Source: an uncultured Brachyspira sp. (GTDB lineage: Bacteria > Spirochaetota > Brachyspiria > Brachyspirales > Brachyspiraceae). Taken from it: a stretch of DNA of 64,000 nucleotides. The position numbers were made by a program, and so were the translations under genes. Below the pieces are notes generated by a model. That model saw only the letters and a program-made list of their open reading frames with translations, searched no databases and had not been told where the DNA came from. Shown here in pieces: positions 16,673-25,823 of this stretch. The stretch lies in the NCBI RefSeq assembly GCF_944390845.1, contig NZ_CALXRM010000002.1, positions 31,804 to 95,803 of the forward strand, read 5' to 3'. Position 1 is the first letter of the stretch. Every line of letters starts with the position of its first letter.

Positions 16673-17923
16673 TTATTTATTTATAGTACGCATATCTATT
16701 ACATATCTGAATTTTACTTTTCCGTCTATAACTTTTCTGTAAGCATCAGATATAGTCTGAGCATCTGCTTTTATTATTTCTACAGTAGGATAAATATTAT
16801 TTTCTATAGAATAGTTAAGCATTTCCTGAGTTTCTTTTATGCCTCCTATCAATGAGCCGAATAATTTTTTACTGCCATGCTGACCTATCATAGCTATAAG
16901 AGTAGGCATTTTTGAAGTACGTGGAAGACCTAATAAACACATAGTACCTCCTCTTTTAAGCATACGCATATACATATTAACATCATAATAAGCTGGAATT
17001 GTACTTATTATATAATTAAGAGTATTGTTAACATTTTTTAAATCTTCTGCATTATTAACATTAACATATTTTACTGCTCCCATATTTAAAGCGTCCTGTC
17101 TTTTATCTTCTGTTATATCAAATACTGTTACTTCTGCACCTAATTTAACAGCATATTTTACAGCCATAGAACCAAGTCCTCCAAATCCTGCAATACCTAT
17201 TTTATCGCCTTTTTGTACATTCATAACTTGTATAGGCGAATAAGTTGTAATTCCGGCACAAAGAAGCGGAGCAACTTTATCAAGTTCTGCATTATCTGGT
17301 ATAAGTATTGCAAAATCTTCAGACACTACTATATTATCAGAGTACCCTCCTTGAGTGATTTCATTATTATGGAATCTATCCCTTGATCCGTAAGTATAAA
17401 CGGCTCTATTCAAACAGTATTGTTCTAAATTATCTAAACAGCTTTCGCATTGTCCGCATGAGTTTACCATACAGCCTACGCCTGCAAAATCTCCTACTTT
17501 GAATTTTGTTACTGCATTTCCAACCTGTACAACTCTGCCTGCTATTTCATGTCCCACTACAAGCGGAGTATTGCTAGATTTTCCTTCAACCATGTGTATG
17601 TCGCTATGGCATATTCCTGCATAAAGTATTTCTATCAAAACATCATTGCTTCCTACTGCATGCCTTGTAAACTCATAATATTTAAAATCCATATTAGCTG
17701 AAACTGCAGCAAATCCTCTTGTTTTTACTCTGCCGTTTGCATTGGTTTGTATGTTAATAGGAGCTTTTTTTAATTCCTGGTTATAGATTGCGTTTGAAGA
17801 ATTATTTTGATTAATAACAGCATTATTGTTTTGATTATTTACGCTTGTTTGTGCATTTGATGAATTATTACAGGACAGCACATATAATATAACTAGTATT
17901 ATAATTAGTATAGCTTTTTTCAT
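16673..17923 (-). CDS. Lipoprotein-anchored zinc alcohol dehydrogenase
   Basis: The 416-residue protein begins with a lipoprotein signal: hydrophobic residues 4-17 ending VLSC, with Cys18 as the lipidated residue. An Asn/Gln/Ser-rich linker follows to about residue 65. The rest is a zinc-dependent medium-chain alcohol dehydrogenase of the cinnamyl/YahK type. Catalytic zinc ligands lie at Cys105 (GICHSDIH) and His125-Glu126 (GHE). Structural zinc ligands are Cys156, 159, 162 and 170. The dinucleotide motif is GFGGLGSMAVKYA. Such enzymes normally use NADP(H) in the cytoplasm, so an exported copy is unusual. GAAGGAAA precedes ATG at 17923. Confidence 0.9.
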   Translation of the reverse strand: MKKAILIIILVILYVLSCNNSSNAQTSVNNQNNNAVINQNNSSNAIYNQELKKAPINIQTNANGRVKTRGFAAVSANMDFKYYEFTRHAVGSNDVLIEILYAGICHSDIHMVEGKSSNTPLVVGHEIAGRVVQVGNAVTKFKVGDFAGVGCMVNSCGQCESCLDNLEQYCLNRAVYTYGSRDRFHNNEITQGGYSDNIVVSEDFAILIPDNAELDKVAPLLCAGITTYSPIQVMNVQKGDKIGIAGFGGLGSMAVKYAVKLGAEVTVFDITEDKRQDALNMGAVKYVNVNNAEDLKNVNNTLNYIISTIPAYYDVNMYMRMLKRGGTMCLLGLPRTSKMPTLIAMIGQHGSKKLFGSLIGGIKETQEMLNYSIENNIYPTVEIIKADAQTISDAYRKVIDGKVKFRYVIDMRTINK

Positions 17924-18619
17924 TTTATAATTTCCTTCATAATTTTTTATAATTATATTATATCATTGAAGTAAACTCCAGAGTCAAGCAATTTTTTAAA
18001 TTTCTTCATAATTTAATTTTATTTTAAATGCCCGCCCATTTTGTTTTATAGTTTTCTTTGTTATGATTGTTATATTATTCTTTTTAGTTTTCACTGTTAC
18101 CATAACGCCCGCCCTAGATTTATTTAGATTTTGAATTTCCACACCGCACGCAGAACGGCATTATAAATATAAATTGATTTTGAATGTTAATTTTAATTAT
18201 ATTGAAAATTTAGTTAACCGTGCGTTGAATGCATTTTTTATTTAATAAAAACTTGGGTGGGGGCTTTAATTTCTAATTTAGTTATAAAGTTAATAAAAAT
18301 TAGAATTTCTAAATAAAGCTATAATGAATAAAGGGTGGGGTGTGTAATAATATTAGTTTGTAATAGTTTTTTCTCTTTTATAAAAATAACAATATAGAAA
18401 TAGATCAAATATTAAAAAACTGTAATTAAAAATTATATAATATATAGTAGAAATTTAATACTAAAAACTAGGCAAAAATTTAAAATACTATTTACAATTA
18501 TCACTTGAAAAATATATGAATTTGCAATATAATTTTTGACATTAAAAATATGTAAACTAAATTTTAATATTTTAATAAAAATTAATAGTATCTATCAAAC
18601 AAACTACGGAGTGTTAATC
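17924..18619. repeat. Non-coding region with two family A repeat units
   Basis: No gene is seen in these 696 bases. An inverted unit has GCCCGCCC boxes at 18030-18038 and 18106-18114. A direct composite unit runs from CCGCACG at 18144 through CGTGCG near 18219, CTTGGGTGGGGGCT at 18252 and AAAGGGTGGGG at 18330-18340. The last part matches the inverse of the copy at 22231-22335 over about 100 bases. The remaining 250 bases before leuS are AT-rich with no clear signal. Confidence 0.7.
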
Positions 18620-21181
18620 ATGGAATATAATTTTACTACCATTGAAAAGAAATGGCAGAAATTTTGGAAAGATAATCAGTCTTTCAAAACAGTATCTAAA
18701 CCTACAGACAAAAAATATTACGTACTAGAAATGTTTCCATATCCATCTGGAAAAATGCATATGGGCCACGTTTCTAATTATACTATAGCTGACTCTATAG
18801 CTAGATACTATAAACTGTTAGGATATGATATTTTACACCCAATGGGCTGGGACGCTTTCGGTATGCCTGCAGAAAATGCTGCTATAGAACATAAAACTCA
18901 CCCTGCTGAATGGACTTTGAAAAATATTGCTAATATGAAAGAGCAGTTAAACTTGCTTGGATATTCCTATGATTGGGATAGAGAAGTTACTACTTGTTTG
19001 CCTGATTATTATAAATGGGGCCAATGGTTCATATTAAAAATGTATGAGAAAGGTCTTTTATATAGAAAAGGCGGAGATGTTAACTGGTGCGATCATTGTA
19101 ATACAGTACTTGCTAATGAACAGGTTACTCCTGAAGGTACTTGCTGGAGATGTGACGGAGAAGTTACTAAAAAGAAACTTGAACAATGGTATATAAAAGT
19201 TACTGATTATGCAGAACAATTAGATGCAGATTTAAAATTATTAGAAGGTTATTGGCCTGATAATGTTATAGCTATGCAGAAAAACTGGATTGGTAAAAGT
19301 GTAGGTGCTTATATCAATTTCAATTTAGATGACGGTAAAGAGTTCCCTATATTTACAACTCGCCCAGACACTATTTATGGTGTTACTTATATGGCTATAG
19401 CTTGGAACTATGAAGGTCTTTTGGATATGTGTACTCCTGAACAAAGAAGTGCTGTAGAGGAGTTCATTAAAAAGTCTGCTAAGATTGACCAAAAAACAGA
19501 TTATGAGAAAGAAGGTGTATTTACTGGAAGATATGTAGTTAATCCATTTAATGGAGAGAAAGCTCCTTTATATGCTGCTAATTTCGTTTTAGCTGAGTAT
19601 GGTAGCGGTGCTGTAATGGCTGTTCCTGCTCATGACCAAAGGGACTTTGAATTTGCTAAAAAATACAATATTCCTGTAAAAGTTGTTATACAAAATGCTG
19701 ATAATTCTTTAAAAGCTGAAAATATGACTGAGGCTTATACTGAAGATGGCACAGTTGTTAATTCAGATATTTTAAATGGACTTTCTTCAAGAGATGCTAT
19801 AAAAAGAGCTATAGAGTATGCTACAGAAAAAGGTTTTGGTAAGCAGCAGATACAGTATAAATTAAGAGACTGGCTTATATCAAGACAAAGATATTGGGGC
19901 AATCCTTTACCATTTGTACATTGTGAGAAATGCGGTGTTGTTCCAGTACCTGAAAGCGAATTACCTATAACACTTCCTATGGATATAGAATTTACCGTAG
20001 GAGATAACCCTCTTAAAAAATCAGAATCATTCGTTAATACTACTTGTCCTAAATGCGGCGGCAAAGCTAGAAGAGAAACTGATACTATGGATACATTTAC
20101 ATGCAGTTCTTGGTATTATGCTAGATATACTGATGCTCATAACACTCAAATGCCTTTCGATTCTGATATTGCAAATGCTTGGCTTGGAGTTGATCAGTAT
20201 ATAGGCGGTATTGAACATGCTTGTATGCACCTTTTATATTCGAGATTCTGGTACAAGTTTATGAGAGATATAGGACTTGTTAAAGGAGATGAACCTTTCA
20301 ATAAACTTTTAACTCAAGGTATGGTTTTAGCAAATAGCTATGAATCAAGAGAGTTAAAGAAATTCTATACTCAGGAACAAATGAACAATAAAGAGTATGA
20401 GAAAGACGGTATTAAAAAAGAAGATATAATAGTAAAAATGGAAAAGATGTCTAAATCAAAAGCTAATGGTGTTGATCCTGCTGAGATTATAGAGCTTTTC
20501 GGTGCTGATGCTGTTAGAATATTCGTTATGTTTGTTGCTCCTCCTGAGAAAGATAAAGAATGGTCTGATGAAGGTGTTAAAGGTTCTGCGAGATTCTTAA
20601 ATAGAATTTGGAACTTATTCCTTAAATACAAAGATGAAGAAGCATTCAAAAATGGCAAATCATTTGACTATAACAATCTTTCAAAAGAAGGACAAAAATT
20701 ATTTAGAAAATACAATAAAACTATTAAGAAAGTTACAATAGACATTAAAGATAGATTCCATTTCAATACTGCAATTGCTGCTTTAATGGAGCTTTTGAAT
20801 GATATGTCTACTATAAAATTAGCTAACAATGATGATTATGCTATGTTCAAAGAAGTTATAAGAGGATATTTAATACTTCTTAATCCTATAGCTCCTCATA
20901 TTACAGAAGAACTTTATCAGATATTGAACTTTGGTAAGATGATACTTGAAGAAAGCTGGGTTGAACATGATGAGCAGTATTGCAAAGATGATACTTTTGA
21001 GTTAGTATTCCAAGTTAATGGTAAGATAAGAGATAGGGTAGAAGCTGATGTTAATATAAGTGAAGATGATGCAAAAACTCAGGCGTTATCAAGCGAAAAA
21101 GTTAAAGCATTCACAGACGGCAAAAACATTGTTAAAGTAGTTTATGTTAAAGGTAAGCTTGTAAACATAGTTGTAAAATAA
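18620..21181 (+). CDS. leuS: Leucyl-tRNA synthetase
   Basis: The 853-residue class I synthetase charges tRNA-Leu. The HIGH-type motif is in KMHMGHVSNYT and the KMSKS motif in EKMSKSKANGVDP. The editing domain is present between them (TTRPDTIYG, GSGAVMAVPAHDQRD), and a zinc-type insertion CEKCG...CPKCGG lies near residues 435-480. Length is normal for bacterial LeuRS. The frame is open upstream to 18536, but ATG at 18620 has GGAG at 18608-18611 and the standard start MEYNFTTIEKKWQKFW. A strong terminator follows. Confidence 0.98.
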   Translation: MEYNFTTIEKKWQKFWKDNQSFKTVSKPTDKKYYVLEMFPYPSGKMHMGHVSNYTIADSIARYYKLLGYDILHPMGWDAFGMPAENAAIEHKTHPAEWTLKNIANMKEQLNLLGYSYDWDREVTTCLPDYYKWGQWFILKMYEKGLLYRKGGDVNWCDHCNTVLANEQVTPEGTCWRCDGEVTKKKLEQWYIKVTDYAEQLDADLKLLEGYWPDNVIAMQKNWIGKSVGAYINFNLDDGKEFPIFTTRPDTIYGVTYMAIAWNYEGLLDMCTPEQRSAVEEFIKKSAKIDQKTDYEKEGVFTGRYVVNPFNGEKAPLYAANFVLAEYGSGAVMAVPAHDQRDFEFAKKYNIPVKVVIQNADNSLKAENMTEAYTEDGTVVNSDILNGLSSRDAIKRAIEYATEKGFGKQQIQYKLRDWLISRQRYWGNPLPFVHCEKCGVVPVPESELPITLPMDIEFTVGDNPLKKSESFVNTTCPKCGGKARRETDTMDTFTCSSWYYARYTDAHNTQMPFDSDIANAWLGVDQYIGGIEHACMHLLYSRFWYKFMRDIGLVKGDEPFNKLLTQGMVLANSYESRELKKFYTQEQMNNKEYEKDGIKKEDIIVKMEKMSKSKANGVDPAEIIELFGADAVRIFVMFVAPPEKDKEWSDEGVKGSARFLNRIWNLFLKYKDEEAFKNGKSFDYNNLSKEGQKLFRKYNKTIKKVTIDIKDRFHFNTAIAALMELLNDMSTIKLANNDDYAMFKEVIRGYLILLNPIAPHITEELYQILNFGKMILEESWVEHDEQYCKDDTFELVFQVNGKIRDRVEADVNISEDDAKTQALSSEKVKAFTDGKNIVKVVYVKGKLVNIVVK

Positions 21182-21200
21182 AATTTAATTAAAAATAATA

Positions 21201-21240
21201 AAAAAAGAGTATGGATTAAAAAGTCCGTACTCTTTTTTAT
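21201..21240. terminator. Bidirectional terminator after leuS
   Basis: AAAAAAGAGTA.GGA pairs with TCC.TACTCTTTTTT, with A and T tracts on either side; it serves leuS and the convergent SGNH hydrolase gene. Confidence 0.85.
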
Positions 21241-21266
21241 TACAATTTTTTATAAATCAAATATTA

Positions 21267-21908
21267 TTATTTATTAAAAATATTTTTTATTTCTCTAGCT
21301 AAATTTTCAGCTATTATTTTATGTGATTCTTTATCAAGATGTATTTGATCCTTTTCACTGGCTTTTACTATACTTCCTAAATCAAAAAAATGAACTTTTT
21401 CTTGTTCTGCAAGCAATTTATATTTGGAAGCTAATTCTTTAGATATTTGTACAGAATTTTGAGTAAACCCTGAAAAATCATTAACAATATCAACTTTCTC
21501 TCCAACTGGAGGAGGGGCAAGCAATAGAATTTCCGGTTTTTTATATCCCATTGGATCATCACTATTTCTTATTTTGAATATAAGTCTTTTCATTCCTTTA
21601 GCAATTAAGTTAGAAGTAGCAGAAAAATGTGCCTTTACATCATTCGTACCTAAAGATAGTATAACTAAATCTAATGGTTTATGTGTTTCTAATGATATTT
21701 CTATATATGCCATTCCATTTCTGCCAGGTTCAAATGGATCATCAAATACAGTTGTTCTTCCTCCTAAACCTTCCTCAATAATTCTGTAATCATTACCTAA
21801 AATATTCTGTAATATTCCTGTCCATCTTTCATCTATAGAATATCTCTTATTTGCCATTGGTATAGAACCGAATGTGTTGCTGTCGCCATAACATAATATA
21901 TTTATCAT
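21267..21908 (-). CDS. SGNH/GDSL hydrolase
   Basis: The 213-residue protein has the four SGNH blocks: catalytic serine in CYGDSNTFG (residues 6-14), glycine in EGLGGRTT, asparagine in LSLGTNDVKAHF, and the Asp-His pair in DQIHLDKE near the C-terminus. It resembles arylesterase/acyl hydrolases of the TesA/lysophospholipase-like group. There is no signal peptide, so it is probably cytoplasmic. The substrate is an ester of unknown identity. AGGAGA precedes ATG at 21908. Confidence 0.93.
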   Translation of the reverse strand: MINILCYGDSNTFGSIPMANKRYSIDERWTGILQNILGNDYRIIEEGLGGRTTVFDDPFEPGRNGMAYIEISLETHKPLDLVILSLGTNDVKAHFSATSNLIAKGMKRLIFKIRNSDDPMGYKKPEILLLAPPPVGEKVDIVNDFSGFTQNSVQISKELASKYKLLAEQEKVHFFDLGSIVKASEKDQIHLDKESHKIIAENLAREIKNIFNK

Positions 21909-22070
21909 AATTTTATCTCCTATTATTGTTATGCTCGTCGACGAAATCCACCTACGGGTAGGTGTCGTCTACAATAACCTACTTGGTGGCTACGACTCGC
22001 TTTTTATTTTTTATTATTGTTAATATAACTAACATAAGTTTATATATTAATTATACTATTAATTTTTTAA

Positions 22071-22130
22071 AGCGATAAACGAGCAGCTGATAACTTTAGT
22101 TGTCAGCTACATTTAATCGAGTTTATCGCT
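22071..22130. repeat. Nested hairpin with AGCGATAAAC arms
   Basis: AGCGATAAAC (22071-22080) pairs with GTTTATCGCT (22121-22130). Inside it AGCTGATAAC pairs with GTTGTCAGCT around a TTTA loop. The same outer arm sequence forms the terminator hairpin at 63698-63737. Confidence 0.75.
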
Positions 22131-22230
22131 AGCAATAATACTAATAAAAATATATTTGTCAATATTTAATTATTAATAAATATATTTTTATATACTTATA
22201 TATTAAAAATTATTTTATATTTAGCTTTAA

Positions 22231-22335
22231 TTACATACCCGCCCTTTATTCTTTATTGTTTTATTTTGAAATTCTAATTTTTATTGTCTTTATAACTTAA
22301 TCAGAAATTACAGCCCCCACCCAAGTTTTTATTAG
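22231..22335 (-). repeat. Family A dispersed repeat unit
   Basis: On the minus strand the unit runs from AACTTGGGTGGGGGCT to AATAAAGGGCGGG followed by TATGTAA. It matches 18243-18350 over about 100 bases and 31216-31320 at both ends. Confidence 0.75.
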
Positions 22336-22337
22336 AT

Positions 22338-22729
22338 TTAAAATTTTTAAGTTTGTCAATTTTTTTATTCAACTTTTTCCCGCCGCATACGCTCTGCGGA
22401 CTTCGTCAAAGAACCTTATATCCTCGACAGGCTCGGATACGCTTCGCGAAAGTGCAAGTATAAAATTAGTACTAAATAATACTAAAATTGTTTTACATGT
22501 ATATAAATTATCAATTTAAGCTAAAATATAGCCATTCGCCGAAGGCAGGCCGTGCCTACTTTTTTGTGGCAATACCACCCTAAAGGACTTCCTATGGTCG
22601 CAGACACTTCCTTCCGTCGCAAAAGAAGTGGGGGTGCTACACGCTGTGTACTTCGTAAGGGCAAAGCCCTGCAGATATTTGAAATTTGAAAAAATTATTT
22701 CTGACAAAATATAGTTGTTTAGGTATATA
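22338..22729. mobile_element. Family B MITE-like element, copy 1
   Basis: About 390 bases bounded by AATTTTTAAGTTTGTCAA on the left and GACAAAATATAGTTGTTT followed by AGGTATATAA on the right, imperfect inverted repeats of each other. The interior holds GC-rich modules: GCCGCATACGCTCTGCGG, CCTCGACAGGCTCGG and GGGCAAAGCCC. It has no transposase gene; the 63-codon ORF inside is not credible. Confidence 0.65.
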
Positions 22730-22877
22730 ATTTATAGTATTATTATGGATATGGAGTGTATATGATAAATTTATATTTTTATAGATGTATTATGATTTTT
22801 AGAAGATTTGTTTTTTATATATTTGCGGAAGTATTATATAATAATGTTTGATAAATACCCCCGCAAATAAAAATTTC

Positions 22878-23897
22878 TTATTGATTAGAATTATTTTCTA
22901 TAAATTCTCTTGTACTATCAACATCATAATTATAAGTTTTAAAGCCTTCATTTTCAGTATTATATATATTAATAATGTTTATAATGTCTTTTAAATCTTT
23001 GAAATAGTCTTCATTAGTTACTATATCAGATATAATTCTTAATACATTATAATTATGAGTTGTGAAAAACATTTGCATATCATTATTTCTGCTTAGAGTT
23101 AATATGCTTCTTAATAAATGTCTTATAGCTTTGTTATGAAGTCCGTTTTCTATTTCATCAATAGATATGATAGAATATTTATTTACAAATATAGGAAGAA
23201 TCACTGATAAGTATTTCTTTAATCCATCACCCATTAAATTTAATAATACTAATTCATTTATTCCTTCAACATTAACATAAATATCATTATTAAGTACGCT
23301 TATTGCTTTTATATCTTTATTAAAGTAAGAAATCATTTCTAGTAATTGAGCTTCATTCTTATTTTTTAGTATTTCTATTAAATATGAAGTTAATGTGCTG
23401 TATTCTATTTTGCTTGGTATATATATTTCTTTTTTATCTTCTATATTTTCAGCTTTTCTATTCATCATATATATTGTATTATTAATATTTGGAATAGTTA
23501 AATTGTTTTCCTGAATTTCTTCATTATGAATGGCAATAATATTGTAATTTAATTCAACATTATCATTAGAAAGTTTTTTATTGTCTTTCACAATAGGGGA
23601 AATATTTATTTCATAATTAGTATCATCTTCTTGATTATAGTTAAAGCTGATATTATTATCATAATCAAAGTTATGAAATAGATTTTTTATCTCAACTTTA
23701 TTTTCTATAAATCTGTTGATGCTTTTTATATTTTCAATTACTCCAATACGTGAAGATGATGAAATTAGAGTCATAGCTTCAAGCAGAGTTGTTTTTCCGC
23801 AATTATTTTCGCCGATTATAAAATTAATTTTTTTAATATTATCTATTTGTAACTTATCAAAACATCTGAAATTTTCTATGGATAGACTTTTTATCAT
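22878..23897 (-). CDS. AAA family ATPase, RecF/OLD-like
   Basis: The 339-residue protein begins like SMC/RecF-type ATPases (SLSIENFRCFDKLQID). It has a Walker A motif GENNCGKTT at about residues 29-37, a Walker B segment ISIDEIENGLH, and the following FFTTHN motif. It resembles the AAA_15/OLD group without the TOPRIM nuclease domain. Members take part in phage defence, DNA repair or abortive infection; which applies here is unknown. No partner gene for a defence pair lies beside it: downstream is a long repeat region and upstream the divergent hisA. GGG lies about seven bases before ATG at 23897. Confidence 0.85.
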   Translation of the reverse strand: MIKSLSIENFRCFDKLQIDNIKKINFIIGENNCGKTTLLEAMTLISSSSRIGVIENIKSINRFIENKVEIKNLFHNFDYDNNISFNYNQEDDTNYEINISPIVKDNKKLSNDNVELNYNIIAIHNEEIQENNLTIPNINNTIYMMNRKAENIEDKKEIYIPSKIEYSTLTSYLIEILKNKNEAQLLEMISYFNKDIKAISVLNNDIYVNVEGINELVLLNLMGDGLKKYLSVILPIFVNKYSIISIDEIENGLHNKAIRHLLRSILTLSRNNDMQMFFTTHNYNVLRIISDIVTNEDYFKDLKDIINIINIYNTENEGFKTYNYDVDSTREFIENNSNQ

Positions 23898-24049
23898 AAT
23901 AAAACCCGTTAAATTTAAATTAGTTTATTATTCAATATCGGAGTTTTTTAAAATAACATAAACATTAACTAATTTATATAAAATGATTTTTATTTTCACA
24001 ATTTGTGATATAATATGATTACATAATACATAATAATAGGGGTATATTT

Positions 24050-24763
24050 ATGGAAATACTTCCAGCAATAGATTTAAAAAACGGAGAAGTTGTAAGACTT
24101 ATTGAAGGTGATTATAATAATAAAACTACATATTTTACAGATCCTTTAGAAATATTAGATTTTTTCATAGAAAGCGGAAGTAAATATTTACATGTTGTGG
24201 ATTTGGACGGTGCTAGTGACGGAGAAACAGTTAATTTTAAAACTATAGAAAAAATAATAAAGAAATGCGATCTATTCGTTGAAGTTGGCGGCGGAATAAG
24301 AAATGAAGACACCATAAGAAAATATTTGGATATAGGTGTTAAAAGAACTATATTAGGTACTATTGCAGTTGAAAATACTAAATTTTTGGAAGATATGATT
24401 AATAAGTATCAAAATCATATTGCAGTTTCAATAGATTCAAGGGATAGAATGATAGCTATAAAAGGCTGGAAGGAAATAAAAAAAGAGGATTCTGTTGAGT
24501 TTTGTAAGCAAATTGATGATATGGGAATTGATACAATAATATATACAGATATTTCAAAAGACGGAAAATTATCAGGCACTAATTTGGATATTTATAAAGA
24601 ATTAAGAGAAAAAATTTCATGCAATATAATAGCTTCTGGCGGAGTTACATATAAAGATGAGATAAAAAAATTAAAAGATATGGGTATTAATGGGGCTATA
24701 GTTGGAAAAGCAATATATGAGAAAAAAATTGATTTAAAACATATAATAGAAATTGCAAAATAA
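24050..24763 (+). CDS. hisA: Phosphoribosylformimino-5-aminoimidazole carboxamide ribotide isomerase
   Basis: The 237-residue (beta/alpha)8 enzyme catalyses the fourth step of histidine synthesis, an Amadori rearrangement of ProFAR to PRFAR. The N-terminal PAIDLKNGEVVRLIEGD holds the first catalytic aspartate. VEVGGGIRN and YTDISKDGKLSGTN are the family phosphate-binding and second catalytic regions, and SGGVTYKDEI binds the other phosphate. Length is normal. No other his gene is in the window, so it is detached from a his operon here. AGGGG precedes ATG at 24050. The FkbM gene follows after 15 bases. Confidence 0.95.
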   Translation: MEILPAIDLKNGEVVRLIEGDYNNKTTYFTDPLEILDFFIESGSKYLHVVDLDGASDGETVNFKTIEKIIKKCDLFVEVGGGIRNEDTIRKYLDIGVKRTILGTIAVENTKFLEDMINKYQNHIAVSIDSRDRMIAIKGWKEIKKEDSVEFCKQIDDMGIDTIIYTDISKDGKLSGTNLDIYKELREKISCNIIASGGVTYKDEIKKLKDMGINGAIVGKAIYEKKIDLKHIIEIAK

Positions 24764-24778
24764 TTTATAGGTAATATT

Positions 24779-25726
24779 ATGAAAGAGTTATTGGAAGAAT
24801 GCAGGAGCATAGTAAGAAAGAAATTTAGTAAAGATGAGATAGTAGCAACTGAAAATACGGATAATTTTATAAAAGCTATGATTGAAAGCGATAATTTTGT
24901 TCTTTTTTATAATATGCTTGAAGAAGAATATTCTAAGAGACTATTTAAAAGTTTGATAAGATATAGATATATGCTTTCATTTAATAGAGATGCTTATACT
25001 AATTTTGATAAGAAAATAAAATTAAGTATGAAATACGGTTCTATTAATATATTTTCTTGGGGCTTAAAGAGAATTTTATTTGGATTAAAGAAGTTTAAAT
25101 ATCCAAAAGAAATAGAGAATTTTTTACTTTTTTATATATTTGGTTTGGAACAGTATAATATCAAAGACATATTTGAAGTAAGCGATGACAGTGTAGTATT
25201 TGATGTTGGTGCTTGGAAAGGCGATACAGCCTATTTCTTTTCAAAAAAATGTTCAGATAAGGCGAAAATTTATGCTTTTGAGCCGGATAAAAAGGCTTAT
25301 GATACATTAAAAATGATAAAAGAGAAATATAAGCTGAATAATGTTATTTTAGAAAATGTTCTTTTTTCAAATAAAAATGAAGTTATTGATTTTGTATCTA
25401 TGACTCCTAATACTCCAACAGTACAAATGAATGCTATTACTGTAGATACATTTGTAGAAGAAAATAATATAGAAAGAATAGATTATTTAAAAATGGATGT
25501 TGAAGGTGCTGAGATGCATATATTGGAAGGAAGTATAAATACTATAAAGAAATTCAGGCCTTATCTTGCTATAGCAATATATCATGGAGGCGAACTTTTT
25601 ATGGAAGACTTTTATAAAGTTCCGATATTTATTAAAGAGATAACAGAAAATTATGAGTATTATATAAGAACTTTTTCACCTTGGGGCGGAGAAACTATTC
25701 TTTTTTGTAAACCTAAAAATAGATAA
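24779..25726 (+). CDS. FkbM family methyltransferase
   Basis: The 315-residue protein carries an FkbM-type SAM methyltransferase domain in its second half: motif I VVFDVGAWKGDTAYFF near residue 139, the acidic loop YAFEPDKKAY, and YLKMDVEGAEMHILEGS. The N-terminal 130 residues are helical and not assigned. FkbM enzymes often O-methylate sugars of surface polysaccharides; the target here is unknown. AGGTAATATT precedes ATG at 24779, and it likely shares a transcript with hisA, from which it is 15 bases away. Confidence 0.9.
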   Translation: MKELLEECRSIVRKKFSKDEIVATENTDNFIKAMIESDNFVLFYNMLEEEYSKRLFKSLIRYRYMLSFNRDAYTNFDKKIKLSMKYGSINIFSWGLKRILFGLKKFKYPKEIENFLLFYIFGLEQYNIKDIFEVSDDSVVFDVGAWKGDTAYFFSKKCSDKAKIYAFEPDKKAYDTLKMIKEKYKLNNVILENVLFSNKNEVIDFVSMTPNTPTVQMNAITVDTFVEENNIERIDYLKMDVEGAEMHILEGSINTIKKFRPYLAIAIYHGGELFMEDFYKVPIFIKEITENYEYYIRTFSPWGGETILFCKPKNR

Positions 25727-25766
25727 AAGACTAAAAATATGTTATAATACTACAGTTGTATAAATG

Positions 25767-25795
25767 TTGACTTTTTATTACTATACTTATAAAAT
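25767..25795 (+). promoter_or_regulatory. Probable promoter of bactofilin-map
   Basis: TTGACT at 25767-25772 and TAAAAT at 25790-25795 are separated by 17 bases and lie about 28 bases before the bactofilin start. Confidence 0.6.
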
Positions 25796-25823
25796 CAGAC
25801 TATATATTTAGGAGTTTAGATTT

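Larger units (their letters stand above)
21909..22877. repeat. Long intergenic region with hairpins, a family A unit and a MITE-like element
   Basis: No credible gene lies in these 969 bases. From left to right: a GC-rich dyad region at 21934-22000 sharing the CCACCAAGTAGGT module with the element at 60.3 kb; a nested hairpin at 22071-22130; a family A unit at 22231-22335; and a family B element at 22338-22729. The last 150 bases before the ATPase gene end are AT-rich with no clear signal. Confidence 0.65.

Noticed and set aside
18250..18345. G-quadruplex at GGGTGGGGG boxes
   Set aside because: Each box has only two G-runs and the next is some 70 bases away, so a stable intramolecular quadruplex is not supported.
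18141..18350. CRISPR-like array
   Set aside because: The repeated boxes are short, differ in sequence, occur in both orientations and lack regular repeat-spacer units; no cas gene is present.
17924..18619. T-box or other leader riboswitch upstream of leuS
   Set aside because: I found no T-box sequence, specifier stem or antiterminator with a T-run; the region is repeats and AT-rich DNA.
22516..22707. 63-codon minus-strand ORF
   Set aside because: It lies wholly inside a MITE-like repeat, has no SD or family match, and its sequence follows the GC-rich modules of the repeat.
22878..23897. A phage-defence system around the AAA ATPase
   Set aside because: No nuclease, helicase or toxin gene lies next to it; the neighbours are a repeat region and hisA, so only the single ATPase can be claimed.
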